A stretch of DNA of 11,690 nt from Moraxellaceae bacterium (lineage in GTDB: Bacteria; Pseudomonadota; Gammaproteobacteria; Pseudomonadales; Moraxellaceae). Of the stretch, positions 1 through 6,679 are shown piece after piece. The translations under genes and the position numbers were made by a program. The stretch's first letter is position 1; every line of letters starts with the position of its first letter. The notes beneath the pieces were generated by a model, which saw only the letters and a program-made list of their open reading frames with translations, ran no database searches and had not been told where the DNA came from. The stretch spans positions 1-11,690 of the forward strand of contig JACMMY010000301.1 of NCBI GenBank assembly GCA_014378805.1, in the 5' to 3' direction.

Positions 1-81
1 AATAAAAATAAAATCAGAATCGTCATACGACCGCCACCATTAAAAATCACCTTATGTTGTTTTTAAAACTTCTATGACTCA

Positions 82-119
82 GATGATGTTGTAGATTAAA
101 CGCAATCTACAACATCATC
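82..119. repeat. Perfect 16-bp inverted repeat (hairpin) downstream of the RDD gene
   Basis: The arms GATGATGTTGTAGATT (82-97) and AATCTACAACATCATC (104-119) are perfectly complementary around a 6-nt loop. The element lies about 35 bp past the stop codon of the minus-strand RDD gene. No run of T follows it on either strand, so it is not a textbook intrinsic terminator. It could block 3' exonucleases, assist Rho-independent pausing, or be a protein-binding dyad. The structure is certain; its function is not. The rest of positions 1-154 shows no supportable gene. Confidence 0.7.
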
Positions 120-154
120 GCATGAGTATTGGGCTATGCGTTATAGGTTAAACG

Positions 155-958
155 TTATGATTTTTTGTTTTTTAACTCAACCACATTTGTATTTACGACC
201 AAAGTTTTAGCCAAACGATCATGCAACGTCCGGTTTTTTTTGGTGAACAAAAAAATCAGATCCACAAAAAATAATAATGATCCGACAATGTTGTAGCCAA
301 TATATTTAACGAAAACCGACCGTAGTATGACTGACCGCAGGAAAGTTGATTTTTCACCGCTCACTTCATCAACAATTTTAATTTTAAGCAGTATTTTTCC
401 AACTGTTTGACCACGGGATGAAATTAACCAGACTTGGATTAATGTCAAAGTCAGCACGGCAGTACCAACAGCGACTAATGTTAATTCAGGAATGCCAGCA
501 ATCATTGTTTTGAGAATTTGTGTCGTATCTGGTTTCGCACTGTTAGAAAGCAGCGCTAATTCAGTCGTAAATATTGCATTAAGTTTGGTCAGACTTTCTA
601 CTGTCATCGTTGAGAAAAATGCTACCCCAATGATAAAATTTAGAAGTAAGTAATCAATCAAAGCGGCACTGAGTCTACGGCCGACAGTAGCAAGTGTTGC
701 ACCATTGACCAGACTTTCAGTATCAGCTGTATTTGTTGCAGTTGATTTAAATGGCGGAGTGGTAGGTGCTGTTTTTTGCTGATTTGGGTTGTAGACTAGT
801 TTTCCGCCAGTCAATTGACCTAAAGGCAACCAGTTTGCCATGCCTTCATGCCAAGCGAGATCAGCTAATACAATTTGTTTATTAGCGAGCATTGCATTCA
901 CTTGTTCAAGCGTATAAGGACCCGCTTGTTCGTTATTTCGAGCTAGGTATATTTGCAT
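155..958 (-). CDS. GYF_2 and RDD domain membrane protein
   Basis: This 267-residue protein has two parts. Residues 1-55 resemble a GYF_2 domain: they open with a YLAR segment, then a GPYT turn, and end with WHEGMANWLPL, where Trp43 is the typical aromatic. A polar, Thr/Pro-rich linker (about 56-90) leads to an RDD domain at about 92-256. The RDD hallmarks are the RR pair at 94-95, Asp102 at the start of the first membrane helix, the SSRGQTVGK segment at 180-188 and the closing LHDRLAKT motif with Asp247. Membrane segments are predicted near 97-117, 157-179 and 219-239, and the C-terminus is rich in lysine. RDD proteins are inner-membrane proteins of mostly unknown role, some proposed to be transporters; GYF_2 is thought to bind peptides. 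No specific function can be assigned. The ATG start has only a weak AGG upstream. The gene appears to be monocistronic, with its own promoter at 992-1021. Confidence 0.88.
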   Translation of the reverse strand: MQIYLARNNEQAGPYTLEQVNAMLANKQIVLADLAWHEGMANWLPLGQLTGGKLVYNPNQQKTAPTTPPFKSTATNTADTESLVNGATLATVGRRLSAALIDYLLLNFIIGVAFFSTMTVESLTKLNAIFTTELALLSNSAKPDTTQILKTMIAGIPELTLVAVGTAVLTLTLIQVWLISSRGQTVGKILLKIKIVDEVSGEKSTFLRSVILRSVFVKYIGYNIVGSLLFFVDLIFLFTKKNRTLHDRLAKTLVVNTNVVELKNKKS

Positions 959-991
959 GTTTGTAAGTGCCTAGAAATAAATGAACCGTTT

Positions 992-1021
992 TTTATAGAC
1001 TTTACAAGCGTTTGCTATCAA
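992..1021 (-). promoter_or_regulatory. Candidate sigma70 promoter of the RDD gene
   Basis: On the minus strand, TTGATA (1021-1016) and TATAAA (997-992) are separated by 18 bp. Each differs from consensus by one base. The start of transcription would be near 985, giving a leader of about 27 nt before the ATG at 958. A 7-bp inverted repeat (ATCAAAA at 1017-1023, TTTTGAT at 1033-1039) overlaps the -35 box and could be an operator. Confidence 0.5.
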
Positions 1022-1079
1022 AAAACGATTACTTTTGATGTTGATTTAGCTGACTATATTAACTAACTAGATAATAAAC

Positions 1080-1105
1080 AAAAAGCCCGTATCTACGAGC
1101 TTTTT
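1080..1105 (-). terminator. Intrinsic terminator of ppsA
   Basis: Read on the minus strand, AAAAAGC-T-CGT, a 4-nt loop and ACG-G-GCTTTTT form a continuous stem with one U-G wobble, followed by TTTTTGTTT. On the plus strand the wobble becomes a C-A mismatch, so the structure favours minus-strand transcripts. It begins about 40 bp past the ppsA stop codon and ends before the RDD promoter, so the two minus-strand genes are probably separate transcription units. Confidence 0.75.
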
Positions 1106-1146
1106 GTGAGCAGGATATTTTTAATAAGTGAACATCTCTTAAAAAA

Positions 1147-3528
1147 CTATATCTTTAAAGCCGTTTGATTTTGAGCTAAGAAGAACCATGTATCAAGCAC
1201 AGAGTCAGGATTTAATGACACAGAATCAATCCCTTGCTCCATAAGCCAGAGAGCAAAGTCAGGATGATCTGAAGGTCCTTGACCACAGATTCCGATGTAC
1301 TTATTGGCTTTATGACAAGCAGTAATTGCCATCGATAGCAGGGCTTTCACGGCATCATCACGCTCATCGAATAAATGCGACACAATGCCTGAGTCGCGAT
1401 CTAAACCCAATGTTAATTGAGTTAAATCATTTGATCCAATCGAGAAGCCATCGAAATGCTCCAAAAATTGATCTGCGAGTAGAGCATTAGTCGGTAGTTC
1501 GCACATCATGATGATACGCAAACCATTTTCACCACGACGTAAACCATTTTGTGCCAGAAGCTCAATTACACGAGCTGCTTCACCCACAGTACGTACGAAA
1601 GGAATCATAATTTCTACATTGGTCAAACCCATTTCGTCACGAACTTTTATCAGTGCGCGACATTCAAGTTCGAAGCAATCACGGAAATTGTCGGATACGT
1701 AGCGACTTGCACCACGGAAACCAAGCATTGGGTTTTCTTCTTCTGGCTCGTAAAGTTTGCCGCCAATCAGGTTTGCGTATTCATTTGATTTAAAATCTGA
1801 CATGCGGACGATGACAGGCTTGTCGGCAAAAGAAACGGCGAGGGTAGAAATCCCTTCAACCAGTTTTTCAACAAAAAAATCAACAGGCGTTGCATAACCC
1901 GCAGTACGAGCAAGTACAGCTGCACGTGTTTCACGTGGTAGGCTGTCGATGTTAATCAATGCTTTAGGATGTACACCAATCATCCGATTGATAATAAACT
2001 CTAAACGCGCTAAGCCTACACCTTGATTTGGAATTTGAGCAAAATCAAATGCGCGATCAGGGTTACCCACGTTCATCATAATTTTGAACGCGAGCGGGGG
2101 CATTGAATCAATTGAATTTTTCTGCACTTCAAAATCAAGCGCGCCTTCATAGATATAGCCTGTGTCGCCTTCAGCACATGACGCGGTAATTTCAGTCCCA
2201 TCAACCAAAACTTCTGTTGCGTTTCCACAACCAACAATCGCAGGTACACCGAGTTCACGCGCAATAATTGCAGCATGGCAAGTACGTCCGCCGCGATTGG
2301 TAATAATCGCTGACGCACGCTTCATGACGGGTTCCCAATCTGGATCAGTCATATCTGAAACGAGGACATCGCCAGTTTGGAGAATATCCATGTCTTTAAT
2401 CGAATTAATAATTCGTACACGGCCAGAACCGATGCGTTGACCGATTGAACGACCTTCGCACAATACGGTGCCTTTTTGCTTAAGCAGGTAGCGCTCCATG
2501 GTGCCAACGTTTTGGCGGCTTTTGACTGTTTCAGGACGTGCTTGAACGATATAGAGTTTTCCATCATCGCCATCTTTCGCCCACTCAATATCCATCGGAG
2601 TTTGATAGTGTTTTTCGATGATCATTGCTTGTTTAGCAAGTTCAACCAGCTCTTGATCATTTAACGAGAATTTCAAACGATCTGCTTTATCAACATCAAC
2701 CACAACAGTCGAATGTCCAGTCACACCACTGTCACCGTAGATCATTTTTTGATGTTTACTGCCCAAATTACGGCGAACAATTGCATGTTTGCCATTTTCT
2801 AGTAGTGGCTTAGACACATAGAATTCATCTGGATTAACCGCGCCTTGGACAACAGTTTCACCCAAGCCATACGCTGCGGTGATGAACACCACATCACGGA
2901 AACCTGACTCAGTATCCAGCGTAAACATCACGCCAGCTGCGCCAGTTTCGCTGCGCACCATGCGCTGAATACCCGCAGACAATGCGACACCTTCATGTTC
3001 ATAACCTTGATGAACGCGGTAAGCGATCGCACGATCATTAAACAGGGATGCAAATACTTCTTTAATTGCAACCAGAACGTTATCAATGCCGCGAATGTTC
3101 AGGAACGTTTCTTGTTGTCCTGCAAAAGATGCATCTGGCAAATCTTCCGCTGTCGCGCTTGAACGCACTGCAACTGCGATATCAGGATTGCCTTCAGATA
3201 GTGCAGTAAACGCGTCACGCACATCTTTTTCGAATTCTGGCAAGAGAGGCGTTTCAATAACCCATTGACGAATTTGTGCACCCGTTTTAATCAAAGCCTG
3301 CACATCATCGACATTCAGATTTTTGAGTGCTGCTTGAATACGATCCTTGAGACCACTTTGTTCGAGAAAATCACGGAATGCTTGCGCGGTTGTTGCAAAC
3401 CCACCTGGAACACTGACGCCAGCACCTGCAAGGTGACTGATCATTTCGCCTAATGACGCATTTTTGCCACCGACGCGGTCAATGTCATTTTTGCCTAGTT
3501 TGGCTAGGTCTATTACACGTGCTTCCAA
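1147..3528 (-). CDS. ppsA: Phosphoenolpyruvate synthase (pyruvate, water dikinase)
   Basis: PpsA makes phosphoenolpyruvate from pyruvate, ATP and water, releasing AMP and phosphate. It is a cytoplasmic enzyme of gluconeogenesis. From the chosen start it has 793 residues, against 792 in E. coli. The N-terminal ATP-grasp/PPDK_N domain begins at about residue 10 with VGGKNASLGEM and includes VRSSATAEDLPDASFAGQQ near 121-139. The mobile phosphohistidine domain has GGRTCHAAI with catalytic His418. The C-terminal PEP-utiliser TIM barrel includes NDLTQLTLGLDRD and GICGQGPSD, with Cys748 as the expected acid/base residue. Thr416, two residues before His418, matches the threonine that a PpsR-type kinase phosphorylates in E. 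coli. The reading frame stays open for 38 more codons upstream, but TTG at 3528-3526 is preceded by GGGAG at 7-nt spacing and gives the family N-terminus (EARVIDLAKLGK). No ppsR gene is adjacent. Confidence 0.96.
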   Translation of the reverse strand: MEARVIDLAKLGKNDIDRVGGKNASLGEMISHLAGAGVSVPGGFATTAQAFRDFLEQSGLKDRIQAALKNLNVDDVQALIKTGAQIRQWVIETPLLPEFEKDVRDAFTALSEGNPDIAVAVRSSATAEDLPDASFAGQQETFLNIRGIDNVLVAIKEVFASLFNDRAIAYRVHQGYEHEGVALSAGIQRMVRSETGAAGVMFTLDTESGFRDVVFITAAYGLGETVVQGAVNPDEFYVSKPLLENGKHAIVRRNLGSKHQKMIYGDSGVTGHSTVVVDVDKADRLKFSLNDQELVELAKQAMIIEKHYQTPMDIEWAKDGDDGKLYIVQARPETVKSRQNVGTMERYLLKQKGTVLCEGRSIGQRIGSGRVRIINSIKDMDILQTGDVLVSDMTDPDWEPVMKRASAIITNRGGRTCHAAIIARELGVPAIVGCGNATEVLVDGTEITASCAEGDTGYIYEGALDFEVQKNSIDSMPPLAFKIMMNVGNPDRAFDFAQIPNQGVGLARLEFIINRMIGVHPKALINIDSLPRETRAAVLARTAGYATPVDFFVEKLVEGISTLAVSFADKPVIVRMSDFKSNEYANLIGGKLYEPEEENPMLGFRGASRYVSDNFRDCFELECRALIKVRDEMGLTNVEIMIPFVRTVGEAARVIELLAQNGLRRGENGLRIIMMCELPTNALLADQFLEHFDGFSIGSNDLTQLTLGLDRDSGIVSHLFDERDDAVKALLSMAITACHKANKYIGICGQGPSDHPDFALWLMEQGIDSVSLNPDSVLDTWFFLAQNQTALKI

Positions 3529-3540
3529 GATGCAACTCCC
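3526..3540 (-). promoter_or_regulatory. Ribosome binding site fixing a TTG start for ppsA
   Basis: On the minus strand GGGAG (3540-3536) sits 7 nt before TTG (3528-3526). The next in-frame ATG upstream (3585-3583) would add 19 residues that do not belong to the PpsA family. Spacing and protein length both favour the TTG. Confidence 0.75.
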
Positions 3541-3626
3541 AAGTTTGTTATAGCAAATGATGCTGCTAGATAGAAATTCCCTCATGTGACGAGGCGAATA
3601 ACAGTGCGACTGGTGAAACGGTTGGC

Positions 3627-3642
3627 TTGCTTTATCAAGCAA
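3627..3642. repeat. Small hairpin in the ppsA leader
   Basis: TTGCTT (3627-3632) and AAGCAA (3637-3642) pair around a TATC loop. It lies inside the predicted 5' untranslated region of ppsA, about 100 nt before the start codon. It is short, and its function is unknown. Confidence 0.35.
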
Positions 3643-3741
3643 AGCTATTTTAAACCAATATTTTCAAAGTGTTTATCAACTTTACAATTGAATTCAACTC
3701 AACTGATACTCAATCTTTGGTCTTATAAAAAATTATGCCCT

Positions 3742-3770
3742 ACTATAAAGACTATAGCCCTGCATGACAA
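3742..3770 (-). promoter_or_regulatory. Strong sigma70-type promoter candidate for ppsA
   Basis: On the minus strand, TTGTCA (3770-3765) and TATAGT (3747-3742) are separated by exactly 17 bp, each with one mismatch to consensus. Transcription would start near 3735, giving a leader of about 205 nt before the TTG start at 3528. This is the best-looking promoter in the window. Confidence 0.6.
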
Positions 3771-3988
3771 ACGCATCCTTGTCTAGATTCCGCTTTTGTT
3801 GTGTGTATTATGAACAAGTGAAATTCTGTTAGACAATCCTTTCATTTTTCATTTATAAACGTAAAACTGTTATTGACGAATAATCAGGCACCAATGCTTA
3901 TGCTTTAAAAGAATAGCAAGCGATAATTATATTTTTAAAATTTTATAAAAAAAATTGTTCAACAAAATATACAACTGAATCTCATGCA

Positions 3989-4260
3989 TAATCCACAAGT
4001 CGAATTGCTTATTCGCTAGCAGTAGCAAGGGTTTGAGGTGTTGTCCACAAAAAATGTGGACGAAGCTGTGGACAAGTGCCAGCTTGACAGGTTTAAGCAT
4101 TGTATTTGTAAGGGGAACGGTTAAATTGTACAAATTTTAATCAGTAAAAAATATCCATAATTTACAGTAAGTTATTTAATGCAAGTGACTGTTGGCATGA
4201 TCAAGTCCACATAAAATTCTATTTGTTCATGAAAAAGCCAATTGAATCATCTGTGGACAA
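3989..4260. promoter_or_regulatory. Cluster of DnaA-box-like nonamers
   Basis: Compared with the DnaA consensus TTATCCACA, the region has TAATCCACA at 3989-3997 (8/9), TTGTCCACA at 4041-4049 (8/9), the complement of TCGTCCACA at 4055-4063 (7/9), and the complement of TTGTCCACA at 4067-4075 and 4252-4260 (8/9 each). The pair at 4041-4063 forms an inverted repeat around an AAAAA spacer. dnaA, dnaN, rpmH and gyrB are not present, so this is not the standard gammaproteobacterial oriC context. A DnaA titration or transcription-control site is possible; so is another protein that recognises the same sequence. Confidence 0.4.
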
Positions 4261-4270
4261 GTTTTATTCT
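4242..4270 (+). promoter_or_regulatory. Weak promoter candidate with a DnaA-like box in its spacer
   Basis: TTGAAT (4242-4247) and TATTCT (4265-4270) are 17 bp apart, each matching consensus at 4 of 6 bases. The spacer contains the DnaA-like box TGTGGACAA (4252-4260). If real, it would drive the hydrolase-zapE operon with a leader of about 200 nt. AT-rich DNA yields such matches by chance. Confidence 0.22.
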
Positions 4271-4329
4271 ATATTTGTCGAATCAAAAAAATTTAAAATG
4301 CTGAATTTAATATATCAAGATGAGACTAC

Positions 4330-4360
4330 TTATCATGAAATAGTCAACTCATTATGATAA
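4330..4360 (+). promoter_or_regulatory. Dyad overlapping a promoter candidate upstream of the hydrolase
   Basis: TTATCAT (4330-4336) and ATGATAA (4354-4360) form an inverted repeat. TTATCA (4330-4335) and TATGAT (4353-4358) within it are 17 bp apart and could act as -35 and -10 boxes for the plus-strand operon. A regulator binding this dyad would cover both boxes. Neither role is proven. Confidence 0.28.
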
Positions 4361-4480
4361 ATGTTTCACACTTTTTGGTTAAGTGGGGCAGAAATAGGAA
4401 TTCGGATTGGTAATTTAGGTCTCAATCGGCTAGTCTTCCACCCTTGTTGTTTTCTCACTTAACAGTTGCAGCTATCGTCT

Positions 4481-5098
4481 ATGCCCGATCAACTCATTCA
4501 AGGTCATGCTGGGATGCTTCAAATACGTCCGTTATGGCAAGAGTCTGATGGCGTCGCGGTAATTTGTCATCCACATCCACTCATGGGTGGGACGATGGAT
4601 AACAAGGTCGTCACGACGCTCGCACGTTTTTTTCGTCAGCAAAAAATATCAGTCGTGCAATTCAATTTTCGCGGAGTTGGTCTAAGTACTGGGTCACATG
4701 CTGATGGCATGGGTGAAATCGATGACTTTTTTTGTGTCCTTGATTGGATTGCAAGTCAAACAACAGCCAGAAATCTCTATGTGGCTGGATTTTCATTTGG
4801 TGGATACATTGCTGCTGCAAGTTGTGATCGACTCTTATCAGACAACAACCATCAATTTAAATTAAAAAAACTTTATCTATTGGCACCCGCAGTACAAAAC
4901 TATCCGATGGAAACACTGACTTTACCTGAAGATACATTTGTCATGGTTGGTGATCAAGACGAAGTTGTCCCGCCGCAAGAAATTATTAATTGGGCAAATG
5001 CACGGCATTTTGATTTAGCCATTATTCCAGAATGTAGTCACTTTTTTCATGGACAGTTACCCGCAATCGGATTGCAATTAGAGCGTCGTTTTCCATGA
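4481..5098 (+). CDS. Alpha/beta hydrolase (dienelactone hydrolase-like, COG2945 type)
   Basis: This 205-residue cytoplasmic protein has the compact alpha/beta-hydrolase layout. HPHPLMGGTMDNKVV at 30-44 is the hallmark stretch of a subgroup of small bacterial hydrolases and is expected to contribute to the oxyanion hole. The nucleophile elbow is GFSFGG (103-108) with Ser105. Asp160 in VGDQDEVVPP and His187 in ECSHFFHG complete the likely triad. There is no signal peptide. The substrate cannot be read from the sequence; an ester or thioester hydrolase is the general expectation. ATG at 4481 gives an N-terminus MPDQLI. A TTG at 4466 is also in frame, and neither start has a good ribosome binding site. 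The stop codon overlaps the zapE start (ATGA), so the two genes are translationally coupled. Confidence 0.85.
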   Translation: MPDQLIQGHAGMLQIRPLWQESDGVAVICHPHPLMGGTMDNKVVTTLARFFRQQKISVVQFNFRGVGLSTGSHADGMGEIDDFFCVLDWIASQTTARNLYVAGFSFGGYIAAASCDRLLSDNNHQFKLKKLYLLAPAVQNYPMETLTLPEDTFVMVGDQDEVVPPQEIINWANARHFDLAIIPECSHFFHGQLPAIGLQLERRFP

Positions 5099-6216
5099 CA
5101 TTAGAAATCCCAGTATTAAAAGCAATAGTCGATGAACGTTCGCCTGCACAACGTTATGCGGACGCACTGACGACTGGTTCATTCATCCAAGACGATGAAC
5201 AAGCGAATGCTGTTTATGCATTGGACCAACTTCATCAGAACTTAATTGCACGCTTTCAACAAGCGCAGGGTTTTCGCTTAAGGCGTTCGGCTGCACCTCA
5301 AGGCGTTTATTTGTGGGGTGGTGTTGGTCGAGGTAAAACATGGCTTATGGATCAGTTTTATGAATCCGTGCCCTTTAAGCGCAAAATGCGGATGCATTTC
5401 CATCATTTTATGCAGCGTGTGCATCGTGAACTCAATTTACTCAAAGGGCAGAGCGATCCTTTAGAAAAAGTGGCGGATTTGATTTATAAAGAAGCAGTAT
5501 TGATTTGTTTTGATGAGTTCTTTGTCAGCAATGTCATTGATGCGATGATTTTGGGTGATTTGTTTGGCATGTTGTTTAAACGTGGTATTACTTTAGTTGC
5601 GACCTCAAATATTGCACCTGATGGTCTATACAAGAACGGCATTCATCGTGATCGCTTTTTACCCGCAGTCGCAGCTTTAAAATCACATTGCACCGTACTC
5701 AATGTTGATTCAGGTGTTGATTATCGTTTGCGTGTTCTCAAGCAAGCCAACCTTTATCGTGCGCCACTCACAGATGAATCGATGAATTGGATCGCATCGC
5801 GCTTTTCAGCATTAACTAAAGCCCATCTAGTTTCACAAGAAGACATTGTGATTAATGATCGAATCATTGAGGTAGAAGGTCGTACGGATGATTTGTTGTG
5901 GTGCCGTTTTGATGAGTTGTGCATGAAGCCACGCAGTGCAGCAGATTTTATTGAAATTGCTAAACTTTACAACACCGTGCTCGTCGGTCGGGTTCCTGTA
6001 CTCAATGATCAAATTGCTGATGCGACACGTCGTCTGATTTACTTGGTCGATGAGTTTTATGATCGCCGAGTCAAATTAGTCATGACTGCACAACAACCGA
6101 TTTTAGAACTGTATCAAGGTGAAAAACTCGCTTTTGAGATTCAACGGACTCGGTCAAGATTACTTGAAATGCAGTCAGATAACTATTTATCAGAAGCACA
6201 CCGTCAATCAGATTAG
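5095..6216 (+). CDS. zapE: Cell division ATPase ZapE (AFG1-like)
   Basis: ZapE is an AFG1/LACE1-family P-loop ATPase. In E. coli it associates with the Z ring during constriction and destabilises FtsZ polymers in the presence of ATP. This copy has 373 residues, close to the usual 375. The Walker A motif is GGVGRGKT (75-82) within YLWGGVGRGKTWLMDQFY. Walker B is LICFDEF (136-142), with Asp140 and Glu141. A sensor-like TSN follows at 170-172. Other family marks are KMRMHFHHFMQRVH (97-110), NGIHRDRFLP (181-190), VGRVPVLND (297-305), and a conserved arginine-rich C-terminal helix (RTRSRLLEMQS). The ATG overlaps the hydrolase stop by 4 bp, so the pair shares an mRNA. The gene is intact, and an intrinsic terminator follows. 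Confidence 0.95.
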   Translation: MTLEIPVLKAIVDERSPAQRYADALTTGSFIQDDEQANAVYALDQLHQNLIARFQQAQGFRLRRSAAPQGVYLWGGVGRGKTWLMDQFYESVPFKRKMRMHFHHFMQRVHRELNLLKGQSDPLEKVADLIYKEAVLICFDEFFVSNVIDAMILGDLFGMLFKRGITLVATSNIAPDGLYKNGIHRDRFLPAVAALKSHCTVLNVDSGVDYRLRVLKQANLYRAPLTDESMNWIASRFSALTKAHLVSQEDIVINDRIIEVEGRTDDLLWCRFDELCMKPRSAADFIEIAKLYNTVLVGRVPVLNDQIADATRRLIYLVDEFYDRRVKLVMTAQQPILELYQGEKLAFEIQRTRSRLLEMQSDNYLSEAHRQSD

Positions 6217-6233
6217 ATATATTCATTGACCTC

Positions 6234-6267
6234 AAAAAGCAAAGTCCTTGGTGGCTTTGCTTTTTTT
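6234..6267 (+). terminator. Intrinsic terminator after zapE
   Basis: AAAGCAAAG (6236-6244) and CTTTGCTTT (6255-6263) pair perfectly around a 10-nt loop and run into seven T. It begins 18 bp past the zapE stop and separates the hydrolase-zapE unit from the nir operon. The A tract on the 5' side could allow some function on the minus strand, but no gene there needs it. Confidence 0.85.
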
Positions 6268-6391
6268 ATGCCTTTTAATTGAACGCTAAAAACACCTAAA
6301 TAAAAGTCAATGCCTGATGCAGGGAAGCCTCGGCAGTGTATTAATAAAATGAAACCACAATGCAATATATTAGGGAGCATGATTCTCATAA

Positions 6392-6408
6392 TGCACTCCT
6401 GTGATGCA
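6392..6408 (+). promoter_or_regulatory. NtrC-like binding site upstream of nirB
   Basis: TGCACT-CCTGT-GATGCA matches the NtrC (GlnG) consensus TGCACY-N5-RGTGCA in layout and spacing, with one clear mismatch in the right half. A degenerate second copy (TGCATT-TTTAT-GGTCAA, 6412-6428) begins exactly 20 bp later. NtrC normally binds tandem sites 100 bp or more upstream of sigma54 promoters of nitrogen-assimilation genes, which fits the position about 390 bp before a sigma54-like element. Confidence 0.42.
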
Positions 6409-6650
6409 TAATGCATTTTTATGGTCAACACAGCGATATGATCAGTGTTAATCCCCAAAATACAAACTAAGACTTTGTTATATAAATATAATTAATCCTT
6501 CTTTAGGCTGATTCCTTAAATCTCACATCAAATACTTTCTGGTGTTTTATTGGTGCGTCGATCTTTTTTAATGCATTCTTATTGAATTTTATCATATAAA
6601 ACGTATCACCCCATCCAACTCTAAAATACTTTTCGCATCTTTCTAGTGAC

Positions 6651-6679
6651 TTGGTTAATTAATTAACAATAATTATAAA
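6651..6679 (+). promoter_or_regulatory. Alternative sigma70-like promoter for nirB
   Basis: TTGGTT (6651-6656) and TATAAA (6674-6679) are 17 bp apart. The -10 box is good (5/6) and the -35 box poor (3/6). A 14-bp palindrome (6654-6667) overlaps the -35 box, and AACAATTGTT (6681-6690) follows the -10 box. The leader would be about 245 nt long. Confidence 0.22.

Larger units (their letters stand above)
3529..4480. other. Gene-free, AT-rich divergent spacer between ppsA and the hydrolase
   Basis: About 950 bp separate the two divergent genes. The part next to ppsA holds its ribosome binding site, leader and promoter. From about 3780 to 4480 I see no credible coding frame, tRNA or rRNA. The short open frames are low-complexity and lack ribosome binding sites. 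The region does contain several copies of TTGTCCACA or its complement (about 3989-4260), weak promoter-like pairs, and a dyad at 4330-4360. It reads as a regulatory spacer or possibly decayed sequence. Confidence 0.6.

Noticed and set aside
1..26. Possible start of a minus-strand membrane protein (MTILILFLF) running off the left edge
   Set aside because: Only eight codons are visible and the ribosome binding site is weak. Plus-strand frames are also open at the edge, so no call is possible.
3529..3642. ppsA extended to an upstream start (831 residues)
   Set aside because: The extra 38 residues do not match the PpsA family N-terminus, and GGGAG at 7 nt supports TTG 3528.
4084..4112. Promoter TTGACA-N17-TGTAAG in the divergent spacer
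   Set aside because: The -35 is perfect, but the -10 lacks the most conserved A at position 2 and the final T. No gene starts within about 370 bp.
3927..4133. 68-codon minus-strand open frame in the divergent spacer
   Set aside because: AT-rich low-complexity translation, no ribosome binding site, and it overlaps the DnaA-like boxes. It looks like chance.
3989..4260. Chromosomal replication origin (oriC)
   Set aside because: The box cluster is suggestive, but none of the usual origin neighbours (dnaA, dnaN, rpmH, gidA/parAB) is present. Boxes are few and none is the perfect TTATCCACA.
6213..6458. 81-codon minus-strand open frame downstream of zapE
   Set aside because: It runs through the zapE terminator and the NtrC-like site, and the translation has no recognisable family features.
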